From: Merluccius polli
Taxonomy: Eukaryota > Chordata > Actinopteri > Gadiformes > Merlucciidae
Assembly: GCA_030340625.1 (NCBI GenBank)
Contig: JAOPHQ010002851.1
Span: 273,501 to 337,500 of the forward strand
Length of the DNA stretch: 64,000 bases
Direction of reading: 5' to 3'
A program made the translations under genes and the position numbers. Under the pieces are notes generated by a model that was not told the origin of the DNA, ran no database searches, and was given only the letters and a program-made list of their open reading frames with translations. Positions 1 through 9,970 of the stretch are shown piece by piece; the stretch's first letter is position 1, and each line of letters begins with the position of its first letter.

Positions 1-1017
1 TAAACCATGGAGATTATTCAACACATTCTGCAGCCATACACATGAGGAACTTACTGGCACATTGGCACTGGCGCTCATAGGTGCTGTTATTTCGGGGGGA
101 TGAATAGCTCAAACTAGTTCTAACTACTTTTACTTTTAATGTGTGAGTACAGTCTCAACAAGGACAGTATAAAGTATTTTGATGTATTATCATGCGTAGC
201 CATGAAGGCCTGTACCTTGGCAAACTCGATTCATCCTTGAGGATTTGAACAAGCAGATGTTGGGACATATAGATATGGATGGTAGAGTAGTTTAAACAGT
301 GGGGTGCCACTCACTACAACAAAACGGTTAAAATAGGGATCATGATGGTTCAGATGTAAGTAAGTTAATCGGGCCATGCTTTACTGTACATGGTTCAGTC
401 AAACAGACATTTTTCCATGCCTGTTTCCATGGAGATTGTTGTTTTAAATCAGAACCCTAAGCAGCGTTCAGCTAGCATGCAGCTAGGATGCCAAATGTTA
501 TTTTTTATTTCAAAAATATAGAAATAAGGAATAAATAAATAATAGTGTGTTAAATGTTTAGAACTAGATTACTAACCATATGTGTTAAGGCAGTCGTTCA
601 GCAGCTGTTAAAAATGTTAAAAACATTTTCCGATTTATATTTGAGTTTATGCTGGAAAAAATTAGAAGCCTTAGAAAAGTTTATTATTTTAGCATTAATC
701 TTCAAATCATAAAGTACTGTCCTGTTAAATTACTAAGCATTAATATTATAGTTTAACGTTTTTTTATTGTCAATTACAATGAATGCTAGCAGTCCTCAGT
801 AGTTAGCACTTGATTATAATACATTAAATATAATTATTAAAAGCAACAACTGAACTGTAACTTTTGAGTTACATCCTTTCCAGAGACACCCACACGCACA
901 CCTACAGATATTTACACCTAAAATAACAAACAAACCCGAAATCCAAAAAGACAAGACTTCACACACTACATACGTCGGGCATCTTTAAAAGAAGGAGGTG
1001 GGTGGTTGGAAACTTAC
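1..1017. other. intron 3' of last visible kcnma1 exon
   Basis: AT-rich intronic sequence following the donor at 1017. I looked for the known C-terminal endings of the family (short ERL-type and DEC-type tails) on the minus strand and did not find them. The terminal exon is presumed to lie outside the window. Confidence 0.6.
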
Positions 1018-1251
1018 TTCTGTTTGTCCCGCGACTCGCGGGGTTTGGAGCGGTTGGTTCGATTGGTCAGCTGGGCAGAGTGGAGGGAGGAGCTCTTCTT
1101 GCTGGAGGTGTGGGAGGTGTGGGAGGACGAGTGGGTGGAGTGGGCCAGGCTGGTCCGGGACTGGCCCGCGTTGTGGTCAAACTGCATCAGGCAGAATATC
1201 AGGTCGGACGGCACCAGCTCAAACGCGTACGGCGGATTGGTTATAACGTAA
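1018..1251 (-). CDS. kcnma1: kcnma1 exon, end of RCK2 and Ser-rich C-terminal tail
   Basis: Begins with one base completing the Arg codon of the previous exon, then YVITNPPYAFELVPSDLIF, the final strand and helix of the RCK2 gating-ring domain. A hydrophilic tail rich in Ser, His and Thr follows, ending SRESRDKQ plus AA. The acceptor AG is at 1253-1252 and the donor GTAAGT starts at 1017. The exon ends two bases into a codon, as in mammals, where alternative last exons are attached here. Reading through the donor gives Lys and then an immediate TAA. Tail Ser-rich segments vary among species; the RCK2 part is nearly identical to the mammalian protein. Confidence 0.97.
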
Positions 1252-1377
1252 CTGGTGGATGGGGAGAAGAAGAGGAAATAAACAATAATCAGGATGAAGT
1301 AAGATCCCAATGATAATTTTTGGTTGCTATCGCTGGGAGATAAGTTGGGTGGATAAAACAGCAATTAAGCAGCTTAC

Positions 1378-1496
1378 CGTTTGGTACATTGGCTCTGCGC
1401 GTTAAGATGTGCGTCTCGTAGCCGATAGATGCCAAAGCACAGCATGTTGTAGGTTTTCAGTGCCTTACAGAACAGATCACCATAACACCCCCCATC
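1378..1496 (-). CDS. kcnma1: kcnma1 exon, RCK2 C-terminal lobe
   Basis: Encodes DGGCYGDLFCKALKTYNMLC through SQCTK, part of the RCK2 lobe that packs in the gating ring. Starts in phase 0 after a TTTCAG acceptor (AG 1498-1497). Ends two bases into an Arg codon with donor GTAAGC at 1377. The length is 119 nt. The only notable change from the mammalian sequence is in the loop before SQCTKR (LNAQ instead of LSTP). Confidence 0.97.
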
Positions 1497-2611
1497 CTGA
1501 AAGAATGGAAATATACTGTCTGTAGCGTGTAATAATGACAAAAATACATGTTTTATATACATGCATGTGTGAATTATCCATAGTTAGCAGCATTTAGTTT
1601 GATGTTAGTAGGGACAATAGAGTCCCTGCCATTCAACCACATATCAAACCAAGTTGATAGATAGGCTTACAGTAAAGTCACTACCACGTCCTTGTTGAGA
1701 TCCACATCACCAGCCTACTGATCTCTCTCTCCCCTGTGCCTCATGGGTTCACTAATCACCATTATCGTAATTCTCTATTAAGACCCCTCGGCTCCAGTTC
1801 ACCTCAGGCAGTACTGGTTTCACCACCAGTAGATGTGTCTCAGATCCCCTCACGGTTTCGTCTGTATCGTTTCCTGTTTTTGTAAGTACACTTTTGTCTG
1901 CACTTGTACACCGACAGTATGTTTTTCAAGTTGGAGATCTTCCACCTTATATCACTTCATTATTGGACTGGACCTCGGGACCTTATCAAACTCATGTCAA
2001 TGATTGGTGCACATTTGAGCCCCCAGAGTTTGCACTGAACTTGGGAAATCTGCTTTTAGCTTCTGTGGCCCCGACATGTGAAACATCCTACAATGTAACT
2101 AGAAACTCAATACATTAGTATCCATTGGTCGGTTTAAATCCTTCATAACCAACCTTTTCACCCCAGTCTGCGGTTGCATTTAATTGTTTAATTAATTGAC
2201 TTCTGTTGTTTTTTGTTTGGTACTTTCTGTATTATTTTATTGTATTATTGTGTGCTGTATATTCTCTGCATCATTTAAATGAGAGCTTGCTCTCAATGGT
2301 GTATCGTGATGAAATAAAGATTGAATGAATGAATGATATACATGTGAAAATCAGCAATAAAGAGGTACAGTGAGTGGGCATTAGAACTTGGAAACATTGG
2401 AAATATTTTTGCCAAGTACCATTTTAACCAGAGCTTGAAAATGTATCAGTTCAGACAAATAGAGAAAAAACACTGGTTAACAGCCATGTTGTCTCCCTCC
2501 CTCCCACCTCTTCCTCACTCTGAGCAAACACACAGAGGTGTGTGTTTTTATCCTTTTTTTCATGTGACCCCCCCCCCCCCACCCCTGGGTGTCCCCAGGC
2601 TTGCTACTCAC
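1497..2611. other. intron between RCK2 exons
   Basis: About 1.1 kb with no coding signal. It contains a LINE-like 3' tail with a short hairpin near 2280-2340 (separate entry). The rest is AT-rich and unremarkable. Confidence 0.6.
2280..2338 (+). mobile_element. LINE-like 3' tail with terminal hairpin
   Basis: A perfect 7-bp inverted repeat (TGAGAGC / GCTCTCA, loop TT, 2280-2295) is followed by an AATAAA-like signal and a GAATGAATGAATGAT tail. A hairpin plus short 3' tandem repeat is typical of non-LTR retrotransposon ends. No ORF of the element survives upstream, so the family is not assigned. Confidence 0.45.
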
Positions 2612-2806
2612 CCCCAGGTCGGCGAAGGGCCCGTCGTACAGGGCCAGCTGCGCCACCCGACACCTGTCCCTGTTGGCGAGGGTCTGCGGCGTGCTGTAGC
2701 CTCCCCGCAGTGCGTTCTCCTCCGCCAGCAGGCCCTCCAGCTCCGGCGTGGCCCCGCCCGTCACCAGCGTCCGGATCAGCGTCAGGATGTTATCGTTGAA
2801 GTATGT
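2612..2806 (-). CDS. kcnma1: kcnma1 exon, RCK2 after the calcium bowl
   Basis: Phase 0 to phase 0, 65 codons, beginning TYFNDNILTLIRTLVTGGAT and ending GPFADLG. It covers the RCK2 segment following the calcium bowl, including the conserved TLANRDRCRVAQLAL stretch. The acceptor CTCCCAG (AG 2808-2807) lies directly against a long CT-repeat that supplies the polypyrimidine tract. The donor is GTGAGT at 2611. One visible change is Tyr for Leu before DGPFADLG. Confidence 0.97.
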
Positions 2807-2810
2807 CTGG

Positions 2811-2855
2811 GAGGTAGAGAGAGAGAGAGAAATAGAGAGAGAGAAATAGAGAGAA

Positions 2856-2906
<51 letters not shown>
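2811..2906. repeat. GA-rich microsatellite abutting a splice acceptor
   Basis: About 95 bp of GAGA and GAAA repeats on the plus strand, so CT-repeat on the gene's sense strand. It ends a few bases before the acceptor of the exon at 2612-2806 and acts as its pyrimidine tract. Two internal AAATAGAG variants break the pure repeat. Confidence 0.9.
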
Positions 2907-2908
<2 letters not shown>

Positions 2909-5223
2909 ACAGATCTGTAAGCAAACATCACTGGCTGGAGTCACCAACTGGAGTCACTTCTTTAAATTGCCAGCCGGTCAGAGCAGTGCTATCTGGAGGC
3001 CGACTCTGTCGCGTCACATCGGCCCGTGCGTGGAATGAGAAGACAGCAGAATCCAATTACTGCAGGTTACTCTCGGCCCCATCACAGAATGAAAGAGAGA
3101 GCGAGATAGACAGAGAGACTGACTGAGAGAGAGACATAAAGAGAGTCCTGACACACATTCACGCTGTCTGAGCTACTCTGAGGTACTGAGGACATCAGAA
3201 CGACCCCTGAACAAATGCTGTATAGTACAGACCATAGTAATCTCGCTTGGTGCAATCATCAAACAACCACTTACGGCTTATGTCTCCATTAATAACCTAT
3301 AGATAAAATGCACCCCCCACGTATCCTTTTTTTTCTTAGCAGCCGCATCTCGCTGTGCTCACTGCGCTCTGTGCATGTGTACATGCGCGGTGACATCTCA
3401 CTCCATCGAGGTTAGCAGTGCAATTGACGGCGATGACAGATGAGCGCTGTGTTAGTGTTAGCTTTTTGTCTATGGTGGGAGGCTAGCTTTGTTCAGACAC
3501 TCGTTCACACAATAGAAAAATATGGATGGAAAAATATGGATGTAGCATCCATGACGTCACCTATTGATTTACACACGACCGCTAGGAAACGTAAATTTTG
3601 CATTACGGCCGCCGCCATTGCTTAAGATTTTTGCAACCAGCAGTGGAAACGATCCATATTTGGCACATTGAGGGCCGAAACTCATTCATATTCAGTCCTT
3701 AATAACGTTTTAATGAAATAACGGTCAGACCTCTTAAAATACACAATATATGCAGATGAGCTATACTGAGAACCTAACTGAACGAGGAAAAAATGTATTA
3801 GCTTTGAGTATTATGAAATCACATTTGTCCCATTGACTTAAAATGGTTGCGGGTCTTACTGCATCCAGACCCCGTGAGCCACCGATAGGCCGTTAGGGGA
3901 ACTACATGTTAGTCGCTTCCGCCATGGCTTGGTTCAAACGGAAAGGCAGATTAATTGGGCCTTGTGGTGCCCACTACAAGTCGTTTTAAAATCCAACGAC
4001 CTATGTTTACGCTTCTTCATGGCGGGGTCAAAGGGCGTGGTTCCCTAATGAGATTGAGCTTGATGGCGTGACATTACATTAATCAAAATTAGTGACAGCG
4101 CCAGCGCAGATGTGTGCACACTCAGTCTCACTCTAAATATTAATAATAATGGATCGCATGCATATAGCACTTTCCTAACCTCCGTGGCCACTCAAGGCAC
4201 TTTACAATTGATTAATGAATTAGGTCATATTCACACACATAAGCGACTGTGTCAACCACACAAGGTAACAACCGCCCAAGCTCATTGGAAGTAGGGTTAG
4301 GGGTTAGGTGCTCAGGGACGCCATAGAGATGGTCGTCAAATATACCAAGAGAATAATTTTGCACTTTGTCGGCCGAGCATGGTCAGCCAGCCGCCTAACC
4401 TGACGTTATGTTTTTATTGTCTATAGGCCTACGTGTATGATGGATACTGTATGTTGTCCCCCCTGCAGTCGCCTGATGATCTGCTCTGTACAGGACCTCC
4501 TCCATCGCCGCCCCCCTCCCTCTAGAACTCCCTCCCCAAACAAATCTGTGAGTCTCTTTTAAAACACTCAAAACACACTTTTTTCAATTTAACACCCAAC
4601 TCTCCTCACCTCTCTGTCGCTCTTTCTGCCCCTTAATTTGTACGCTTTTAAATGTTGTATTGTGACCTTATATTTAGTTTTTACTCCTGTAAAATGAATA
4701 GCCCAGGTACCTAGAATAGTGAACACAATGTATTATTATTATTGGTAGTGACTTTCGGTAAGTAAAGTAAATTATAAGCCACTTCAGAGCAAGGGATTAG
4801 ACATTTCCGACACATATTCCATATTTCAAGGTATTCCAGATATTTCAAATAGTGGTAAAAAAGGTAAAGATTTATTTATGACCAAAAATAGATACGTCAA
4901 ACAAAACACATAAATGATCCAAAACCAAAGTACAATATTGAATGAGAGCCCACTGATCTTTATCGTATATATGTAGCCTTGCTATGGGTGTCTATGTGGA
5001 CCTTCACCTCTAACCTAACACCTCTTAATACCTGTGCAGGTGCCCAGCATTTCAAAATAAAAGTCTTCCAAATCATAATCGTTACTGAAATAACCCACAA
5101 CGTACAAATATTAACATGTATATGAATGTGAACATAGACAACAAATGACGTTGACAAAAAGAAAAATATATACTTTTAACCAAAATAGAACATGGCTCCA
5201 ACATTATGATCATGAAGACTTAC
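2907..5223. other. intron before the RCK2 TYFNDN exon
   Basis: 2.3 kb of intron without coding signal. It holds a possible decayed SINE at 4136-4330. The remainder shows no recognised structure. Confidence 0.55.
4136..4330 (-). mobile_element. possible decayed SINE
   Basis: Has a TATAGCACTTT segment and a following CACTCAAGGCACTTTAC motif, like the non-tRNA part of the clearer SINE at 63043-63283. It ends in a GGGTTAGGGGTTAGGTG stretch. No clean box A/B remains, so the assignment is tentative. Confidence 0.35.
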
Positions 5224-5354
5224 AGCACTCATCAAGGAATCCAGGACGCTCACAGCGAAGGCCGTCCCGCAGGCGAAAGGCTGGGTAAGGTACAGCTCCG
5301 TGTCGGGGTCGTCGTCGTCGTCCTGGTCCAGGAACTGAACGTTGGAGTCGTTCA
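5224..5354 (-). CDS. kcnma1: kcnma1 exon carrying the calcium bowl
   Basis: Two starting bases complete a Val codon, then NDSNVQFLDQDDDDDPDTEL, the Asp-rich calcium bowl that coordinates calcium in RCK2. YLTQPFACGTAFAVSVLDSL then leads to MSA. All bowl acidic residues known in the family are present. Acceptor CCAACAG (AG 5356-5355); donor GTAAGT at 5223. The exon ends in phase 0 and the length is 131 nt. Confidence 0.98.
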
Positions 5355-6306
5355 CTGTTGGGAGATTTAGAAAGAGAGGACTATACATACATATGTATGT
5401 TCCTGATGTACATCATATCATATAACACGTATTTCTTCCTATAGGATGTATCCTATTGGATTAGACTCAATGTCAATAAAAGTGAATCCAATTGAATTTA
5501 ATGTTATAGAGCAAAATCCAGCAGATCGTATGTATTTCCGCGTGCTTTGTGTTTCGAAACACCAGTGTAGCGGGAATGCAGCATGCGATGTGTGCTTCAG
5601 CAGATTCAAACCCAATTCACAGGGAAACGAGTGCAAATACACGCAAGACGTGCCGGAAGAAGAGGCTGTGTGAAGGTTTTCAGCAGCTGAAGATATGGAC
5701 GGGATTAGAAATCAATTGTTGTGATATGGAAATGTTTTTTGTTTCTTCACAGATTTGGCCAAATTGTTTTCCTTTTTTTTCCACGGTCCTCTGAAACAAC
5801 TGAAACGTATTGACGTTTAGTTGTGATTTGGTATACATCATCTTTCCTCTGCCACACTACTTATCCTGGGCCGTTTCCATGCATTCTTATGACTCCATGC
5901 ATACAGTCCCCCAGGCACCGTTAGGACTCCTCCCGGGGTCAATCAGGCCCCAATATGCCAACACCGGTACCTTTTTATCTCACACATCAAAGACACAACC
6001 TCAAATGACTGACCCTTTGTGTGTCAAGACAAATGAAAGTAAATCATGGCCCTGGAACTTGTTTTCTTTTGAAGATAGCATGAAACGCACACAGTGAGTT
6101 GCAACAATGATGTTTGAGAAGTGGTGCTTCTTATGAGGGATATAGTGCCGGCTGTGACGTATGAATGCCATGCCTGTAGTGACAGAGCTGAGATAAAAGA
6201 GGACGTTGGTCAGAGAATGCGATCTGACAAAAAGACGCAATGAAAGCAAACCAGTGGGACTTGAGAGGGATCAAAGTGCCTTGTGATTCTCATACAAAGT
6301 AAAATA

Positions 6307-6632
6307 GGGCTTGTACATCAGAATGCATCATGGGATTTTTTGTTGCCGATACTCCGCCATATTGAGAAGACTCGAGAATTGTAGTACTGTAAAATCCTAA
6401 ATCAACGTAAATATACCGTAACCTAGGCTAATGAAAACTTTGCCACGTCTTGCATGAGAAAAACTGCGGTAGTATCAAACAACAATGTGTCCCCATAATG
6501 ACAAATCATTTCACAATTAAATATAAAAAAACCCAAAAACATTACTACCAACAAAATAACTAACATTCCAATGCTCCTATGCTCCCAAAATGGCGGCGGT
6601 CATTGCAATGTGACGTTGCAATGTACAAGCCC
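6307..6632 (+). mobile_element. MITE with TA target duplication
   Basis: Starts GGGCTTGTACATC and ends GCAATGTACAAGCCC, giving inverted termini. TA dinucleotides flank both ends (6305-6306 and 6633-6634). The 326-bp length, TA target site and absence of an ORF fit a non-autonomous Tc1/mariner-like element. A second diverged copy lies at 26838-27072. Confidence 0.75.
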
Positions 6633-6727
6633 TATAGATAGAAAAATAGAGAACTTGAAGAAGCTGAAGAATCAAAACCGAGATGGGCAATATCACGGCA
6701 GAATGCGTTGCCATGGAAATGGACTGT

Positions 6728-6746
6728 GGGGGGGGGGGGGGGGGGG
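6728..6746 (+). repeat. G19 homopolymer
   Basis: Uninterrupted run of 19 G on the plus strand within the intron downstream (in the gene's sense) of the Slo27-like exon. Confidence 0.9.
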
Positions 6747-6844
6747 CCTTGTGTCGAGCCACAGAAGAAGAAAAAGAACAGGAAGTGAAGGCGACATGGA
6801 GGCAGCAGCAGTTGCAACACTGCAGCGACAGAAGCGCGCCTTAC

Positions 6845-6928
6845 CCAGCTCAGTTATCATTTGTATGTTGATCCCACTGCTTTTATCCTGACTGAATGAA
6901 ATCACAGGCAGTACTTTGCCCGGTTTGG
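6845..6928 (-). CDS. kcnma1: kcnma1 alternative exon, homologous to mammalian Slo27 insert
   Basis: An 84-nt cassette (28 residues), phase 1 to phase 1, between the NIPIITEL exon and the calcium-bowl exon. With the borrowed G it begins AKPGKVLPVISF and ends SGINIQMITEL. From memory of the family, mammals have a 27-residue insert at this place with the same AKPGK start and MITEL end, so homology is clear. Acceptor GCCGTTAG (AG 6930-6929); donor GTAAGG at 6844. Inclusion adds the cassette between RCK2 and the calcium bowl without shifting frame. Its last dozen residues resemble the end of the upstream exon, suggesting an old exon duplication. Confidence 0.9.
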
Positions 6929-7234
6929 CTAACGGCGCTAGATCAGACGTCGTCGGAGGGGGAGAAACTCAAGTTACTCAAGAAGCACGTCAACACAACC
7001 AAAACAAACTGGGAAAGGGAGGGGCTAAAATCGTTAGTACTGTTAGTCGAGAAATGGCTCTAATTACGGTTAAATTATTAAATGGAAATATGTTGTTTTG
7101 TTTGATCTCTCAACTTTACAGACACTCAACACACATTTAAACAAACAGCGTGGACAAGTATGTCTACAGTGTACATGTGACCGAAATAACAATACAAGCT
7201 CTTTAGTTGTCGTAGTTAGTTGTTGTATAAACCC

Positions 7235-7240
<6 letters not shown>

Positions 7241-7280
<40 letters not shown>

Positions 7281-7314
7281 TGTATATATATACTGTATAT
7301 ATACAGTATACACA
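7241..7314. repeat. AT microsatellite with palindromic TATACTGTATA units
   Basis: An (AT) run at 7241-7279 grades into repeats of a palindromic TATACTGTATATA motif up to about 7314. It ends 20 bases from the donor of the exon at 7337-7450, so it sits just inside the downstream intron. Confidence 0.85.
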
Positions 7315-7336
7315 ACAATGTATGGCAGGTATATAC

Positions 7337-7450
7337 CTAGTTCAGTTATGATGGGGATGTTTGCTCCTGTGGAGATGGAGATCTGCCGTACTATCCCATG
7401 GACGGGGCTGTTCTCTGCGGATGATCTGTCCATCCCTGGCGGGGTGAAAC
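7337..7450 (-). CDS. kcnma1: kcnma1 exon, RCK2 loop ending NIPIITEL
   Basis: Two bases complete a Gly codon, then FTPPGMDRSSAENSPVHGIV and on to GANIPIITEL plus one base. This is the Ser/Pro-rich RCK2 loop before the calcium bowl. Acceptor GTTCAG (AG 7452-7451). The donor GTATAT at 7336 is non-optimal, which fits a site where the Slo27-like exon may be skipped or included. Length 114 nt, phase 1 to phase 1. It differs from mammals at several loop positions (AEN, IVRQISISTGA). Confidence 0.96.
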
Positions 7451-8325
7451 CTGAACAGACGGGAATCATTTTGATTTTTTTTAAACGTTGGTTGTCAATT
7501 CAAAACTCCAGACTTCATCAAATAATAACATAATAAAATGGGCCGTATGGCTTGACGCTACTTTTCAGTGAATCAACCGCGCAGATATAATCGGGCGATT
7601 CCAAAGTCAACTCGCGGTCGTTTGTACGGCAAAGTGTTACGCGGCGAGATGAGATGGGTCTAAATTCTGGAGAACGAGAGAGACGGCGAGAGAGCGAGCC
7701 CCCGATATTAGTCCATAATGTATAATAGATGTGACATACAAACTCATTTTGTTCTACTTCAGGTTGCATGCGCGAGAGTGGAACAGCCCTCTTTACGTGA
7801 ATGAAAAGGTGCAAGGTATGGATCAAGCAGAAACCTAAGTGACACGAGATGGAATTCCAAATGACTTGACGTCGCGTGCCTTCCCCAGACTGACAAGTAA
7901 GCACATTAACTGGGTGACACCGTATGCATTATACATGGGCCCTGTTTTGACAACCACTACTTAGTGCTGACTCAGGCAAATGTTGGGCCATGTATGTATT
8001 AGCCAAACAGCGGAATTGGCAGGTGTTTTTTGTTGTCGCGCCATAGGTCAAAGGTTTCTAAAAGCTTTGCATTCAAAGCCAGTGAAGGAAAATTATTAAA
8101 AAGCCATTTCAAATCACGTGAGTGCCTTATTTTTTGCTCCCTGTTTTCACCCAGAGCTATTATCATACAATATTCATCAATTGCAGATTATGATTTTTAT
8201 TATTTATCTTTGTATTTTTGTTTCCGTTTATTTATACAGTAAACTGCAAGTGTGGGTAAGAATTTACGTTATATACTTTCTTACCCACTTAATATAAATT
8301 ATTTAAAAAGAAAGAAAACACTGAC

Positions 8326-9235
8326 CCAAGGCCACTAAAGCTAGGTTAACCTGAGGCAGCTAGAGCTAGTCTAACCCGAGGCAGCTAAAGCTAGGCTAAC
8401 CCGAGGCAGCTAAAGCTAGTCTAACCTGAGGCAGCCAAAGCTAGGATAACCCGAGGCAGCTAAAGCTAGGATAACCCGAGGCAGCCAAAGCTAGTCTAAC
8501 CCGAGGCAGCTAAAGCTAGGCTAACCCGAGGCAGCTAGAGCTAGTCTAGGATGGATAGGATAGGATATATACTTTTTTGATCCCGTGAGGGAAATTAGTT
8601 TCTCTGCATTTAACCCAATTTAACCGAATTAGTGAACACACACAGCACACAGTGAACACACAGTGAGGTGAATCACACACTAACCCAGAGCAGTGAGCTG
8701 CCTGCCCAACCAGCGGCGCTCGGGGAGCAGTGAGGGGTTAGGTGCCTTGCTCAAGTGCACTTCAGCCGTGGACTGCTCAGGGGATCGAACCGGCAACCGG
8801 CAACCCGGTTACAAGCCCGAAACCTTAACCAGTAGGCCACGGCTAACCCGAGGCAGCTAAAGCTAGGCTAACCCGAGGCAGCTAGAGCTAGTCTAACCCG
8901 AGGCAGTTAAAGCTAGGCTAACCCGAGGCAGCTAAAGCTAGGCTAACCCGAGGCAGCTAAAGCTAGTCTAACCCGAGGCAGCTAGAGCTAGTCTAACCCG
9001 AGGCAGCTAAAGCTAGTCTAACCCGAGGCAGCTAGAGCTAGTCTAACCCGAGGCAGCTAGAGCTAGTCTAACCCGAGGCAGCTAAAGCTAGGCTAACCCG
9101 AGGCAGCTAAAGCTACGCTAACCAGAGGCAGATAAAGCTACGCTAACCGGAGTCGGCTGAGGCTACGCTAACCCCGGGCAGGCTAACGTGAGGCAGCTAA
9201 AGCCAAGATAACCTCAGGGAGCTGAAGCTATGCAA
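8326..9235. repeat. 24-bp minisatellite, interrupted by a SINE
   Basis: About 25 imperfect copies of a 24-bp unit with core CCCGAGGCAGCTAAAGCTAG. About nine copies lie before and about sixteen after a SINE at 8552-8845. Outer copies are more diverged, with many changes after about 9110. The unit length is a multiple of three but the array does not keep a useful reading frame. Confidence 0.92.
8552..8845 (-). mobile_element. tRNA-derived SINE inside minisatellite
   Basis: On the minus strand the element begins AGCCGTGGCCTACTGGTTAA (box A region). It has box B GGTTCGATCC at 8791-8782 and a 3' region ending with TTTGATCCCGTGAGGGAAATT on the plus strand. This layout matches common teleost tRNA-type SINEs. 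It splits the 24-bp tandem array, so it inserted after the array existed. Confidence 0.8.
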
Positions 9236-9385
9236 ACCTGAGGAAAAAGAGTCACTAAACTTCACTGTCAAACAGAGACAGACAGACACTAGGTCAGCCA
9301 CGCCAGCGCCCAGTGAGGGAGATCCTGGGCCTCTGCCAAGGCTCCCCCACCTGCAGGCGGGTTGCGATGGGGCTGCGACCTTCAC

Positions 9386-9578
9386 CTTGAGAATTGGCCT
9401 GCAGGACTCCGATGCTGTCGTCAAACTGCATGGACTTGATGTTGAGCGACGCCAGGATGCACTCCTTGTCCTGCAGCGAGGCGTCGTCGATGTTGTTCTG
9501 ATTGGCCGACAGGATCACGCACATGTCGCACAGGTTGATGTTGACGGCCCTGAGGTCGGCGCGGCTCAGCGGTGTGCC
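9386..9578 (-). CDS. kcnma1: kcnma1 exon, RCK2 Rossmann-fold part
   Basis: 64 codons plus one base, from GTPLSRADLRAVNINLCDMC to GVLQANSQ, including LSANQNNIDDASLQDKECIL. It is a strongly conserved RCK2 segment, almost identical to mammals. Acceptor GTCTTAAAG (AG 9580-9579) is purine-containing just before the site, but a C14 run (9596-9609, plus-strand G) lies upstream. Donor GTGAAG at 9385. Phase 0 to phase 1. Confidence 0.97.
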
Positions 9579-9595
9579 CTTTAAGACGGGTGTGT

Positions 9596-9609
9596 GGGGG
9601 GGGGGGGGG
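9596..9609 (+). repeat. G14 homopolymer near splice acceptor
   Basis: Plus-strand G run equals a C14 run on the sense strand, about 16 nt upstream of the acceptor of the exon at 9386-9578. It probably serves as its pyrimidine tract. Confidence 0.85.
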
Positions 9610-9745
9610 CGAGAGAAAACTTTACTGTTTACACCTTTGTAACAACATCACAGGATACGACAGTCTAGTGGTTACTAGGTTACACGCTAACACATCTGCG
9701 CTATTTTGCCATCATCTTCTTATCCCCGATCGCCGCTCAACTCAC

Positions 9746-9970
9746 AGGTAGAATGGAGACCTTGGGGAAGTTGTGAAGGGTCTCCCACTCCCGCTTCAGG
9801 TACTCCAGGGATCCCACGAACACAATGTGCTTCAGCTCGTGGTAATGAAAGTTACTGGCCCGCAGGGGCATCACCAGGTTGCGGAGGCCGACCAGCGCCG
9901 ACTTCACGTCCCCGAAGATGCACACCACCACGTGGCCGCTCAGGACCGTCATGGCCGCCTCGCTCCGGGT
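9746..9970 (-). CDS. kcnma1: kcnma1 exon, start of RCK2
   Basis: 75 codons, phase 0 to phase 0. Begins TRSEAAMTVLSGHVVVCIFG, the first strand and nucleotide-fold loop of RCK2, and ends HNFPKVSILP. It is nearly invariant compared with mammals. Acceptor CCCTTAAG (AG 9972-9971), preceded by a C-run; donor GTGAGT at 9745. Confidence 0.98.

Larger units (their letters stand above)
5355..6844. other. intron between calcium-bowl exon and Slo27-like exon
   Basis: 1.5 kb. Contains a TA-flanked MITE (6307-6632) and a 19-base G run (6728-6746). No further coding signal seen. Confidence 0.6.

Noticed and set aside
1..1017. Known alternative C-terminal exons of BK channels
   Set aside because: Searched by eye for the short ERL-type and longer DEC-type endings on the minus strand; none found.
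7098..7469. ORFs built from TA repeats (Tyr-Ile-Tyr runs)
   Set aside because: Microsatellite translation. Only the 7337-7450 part is a real exon.
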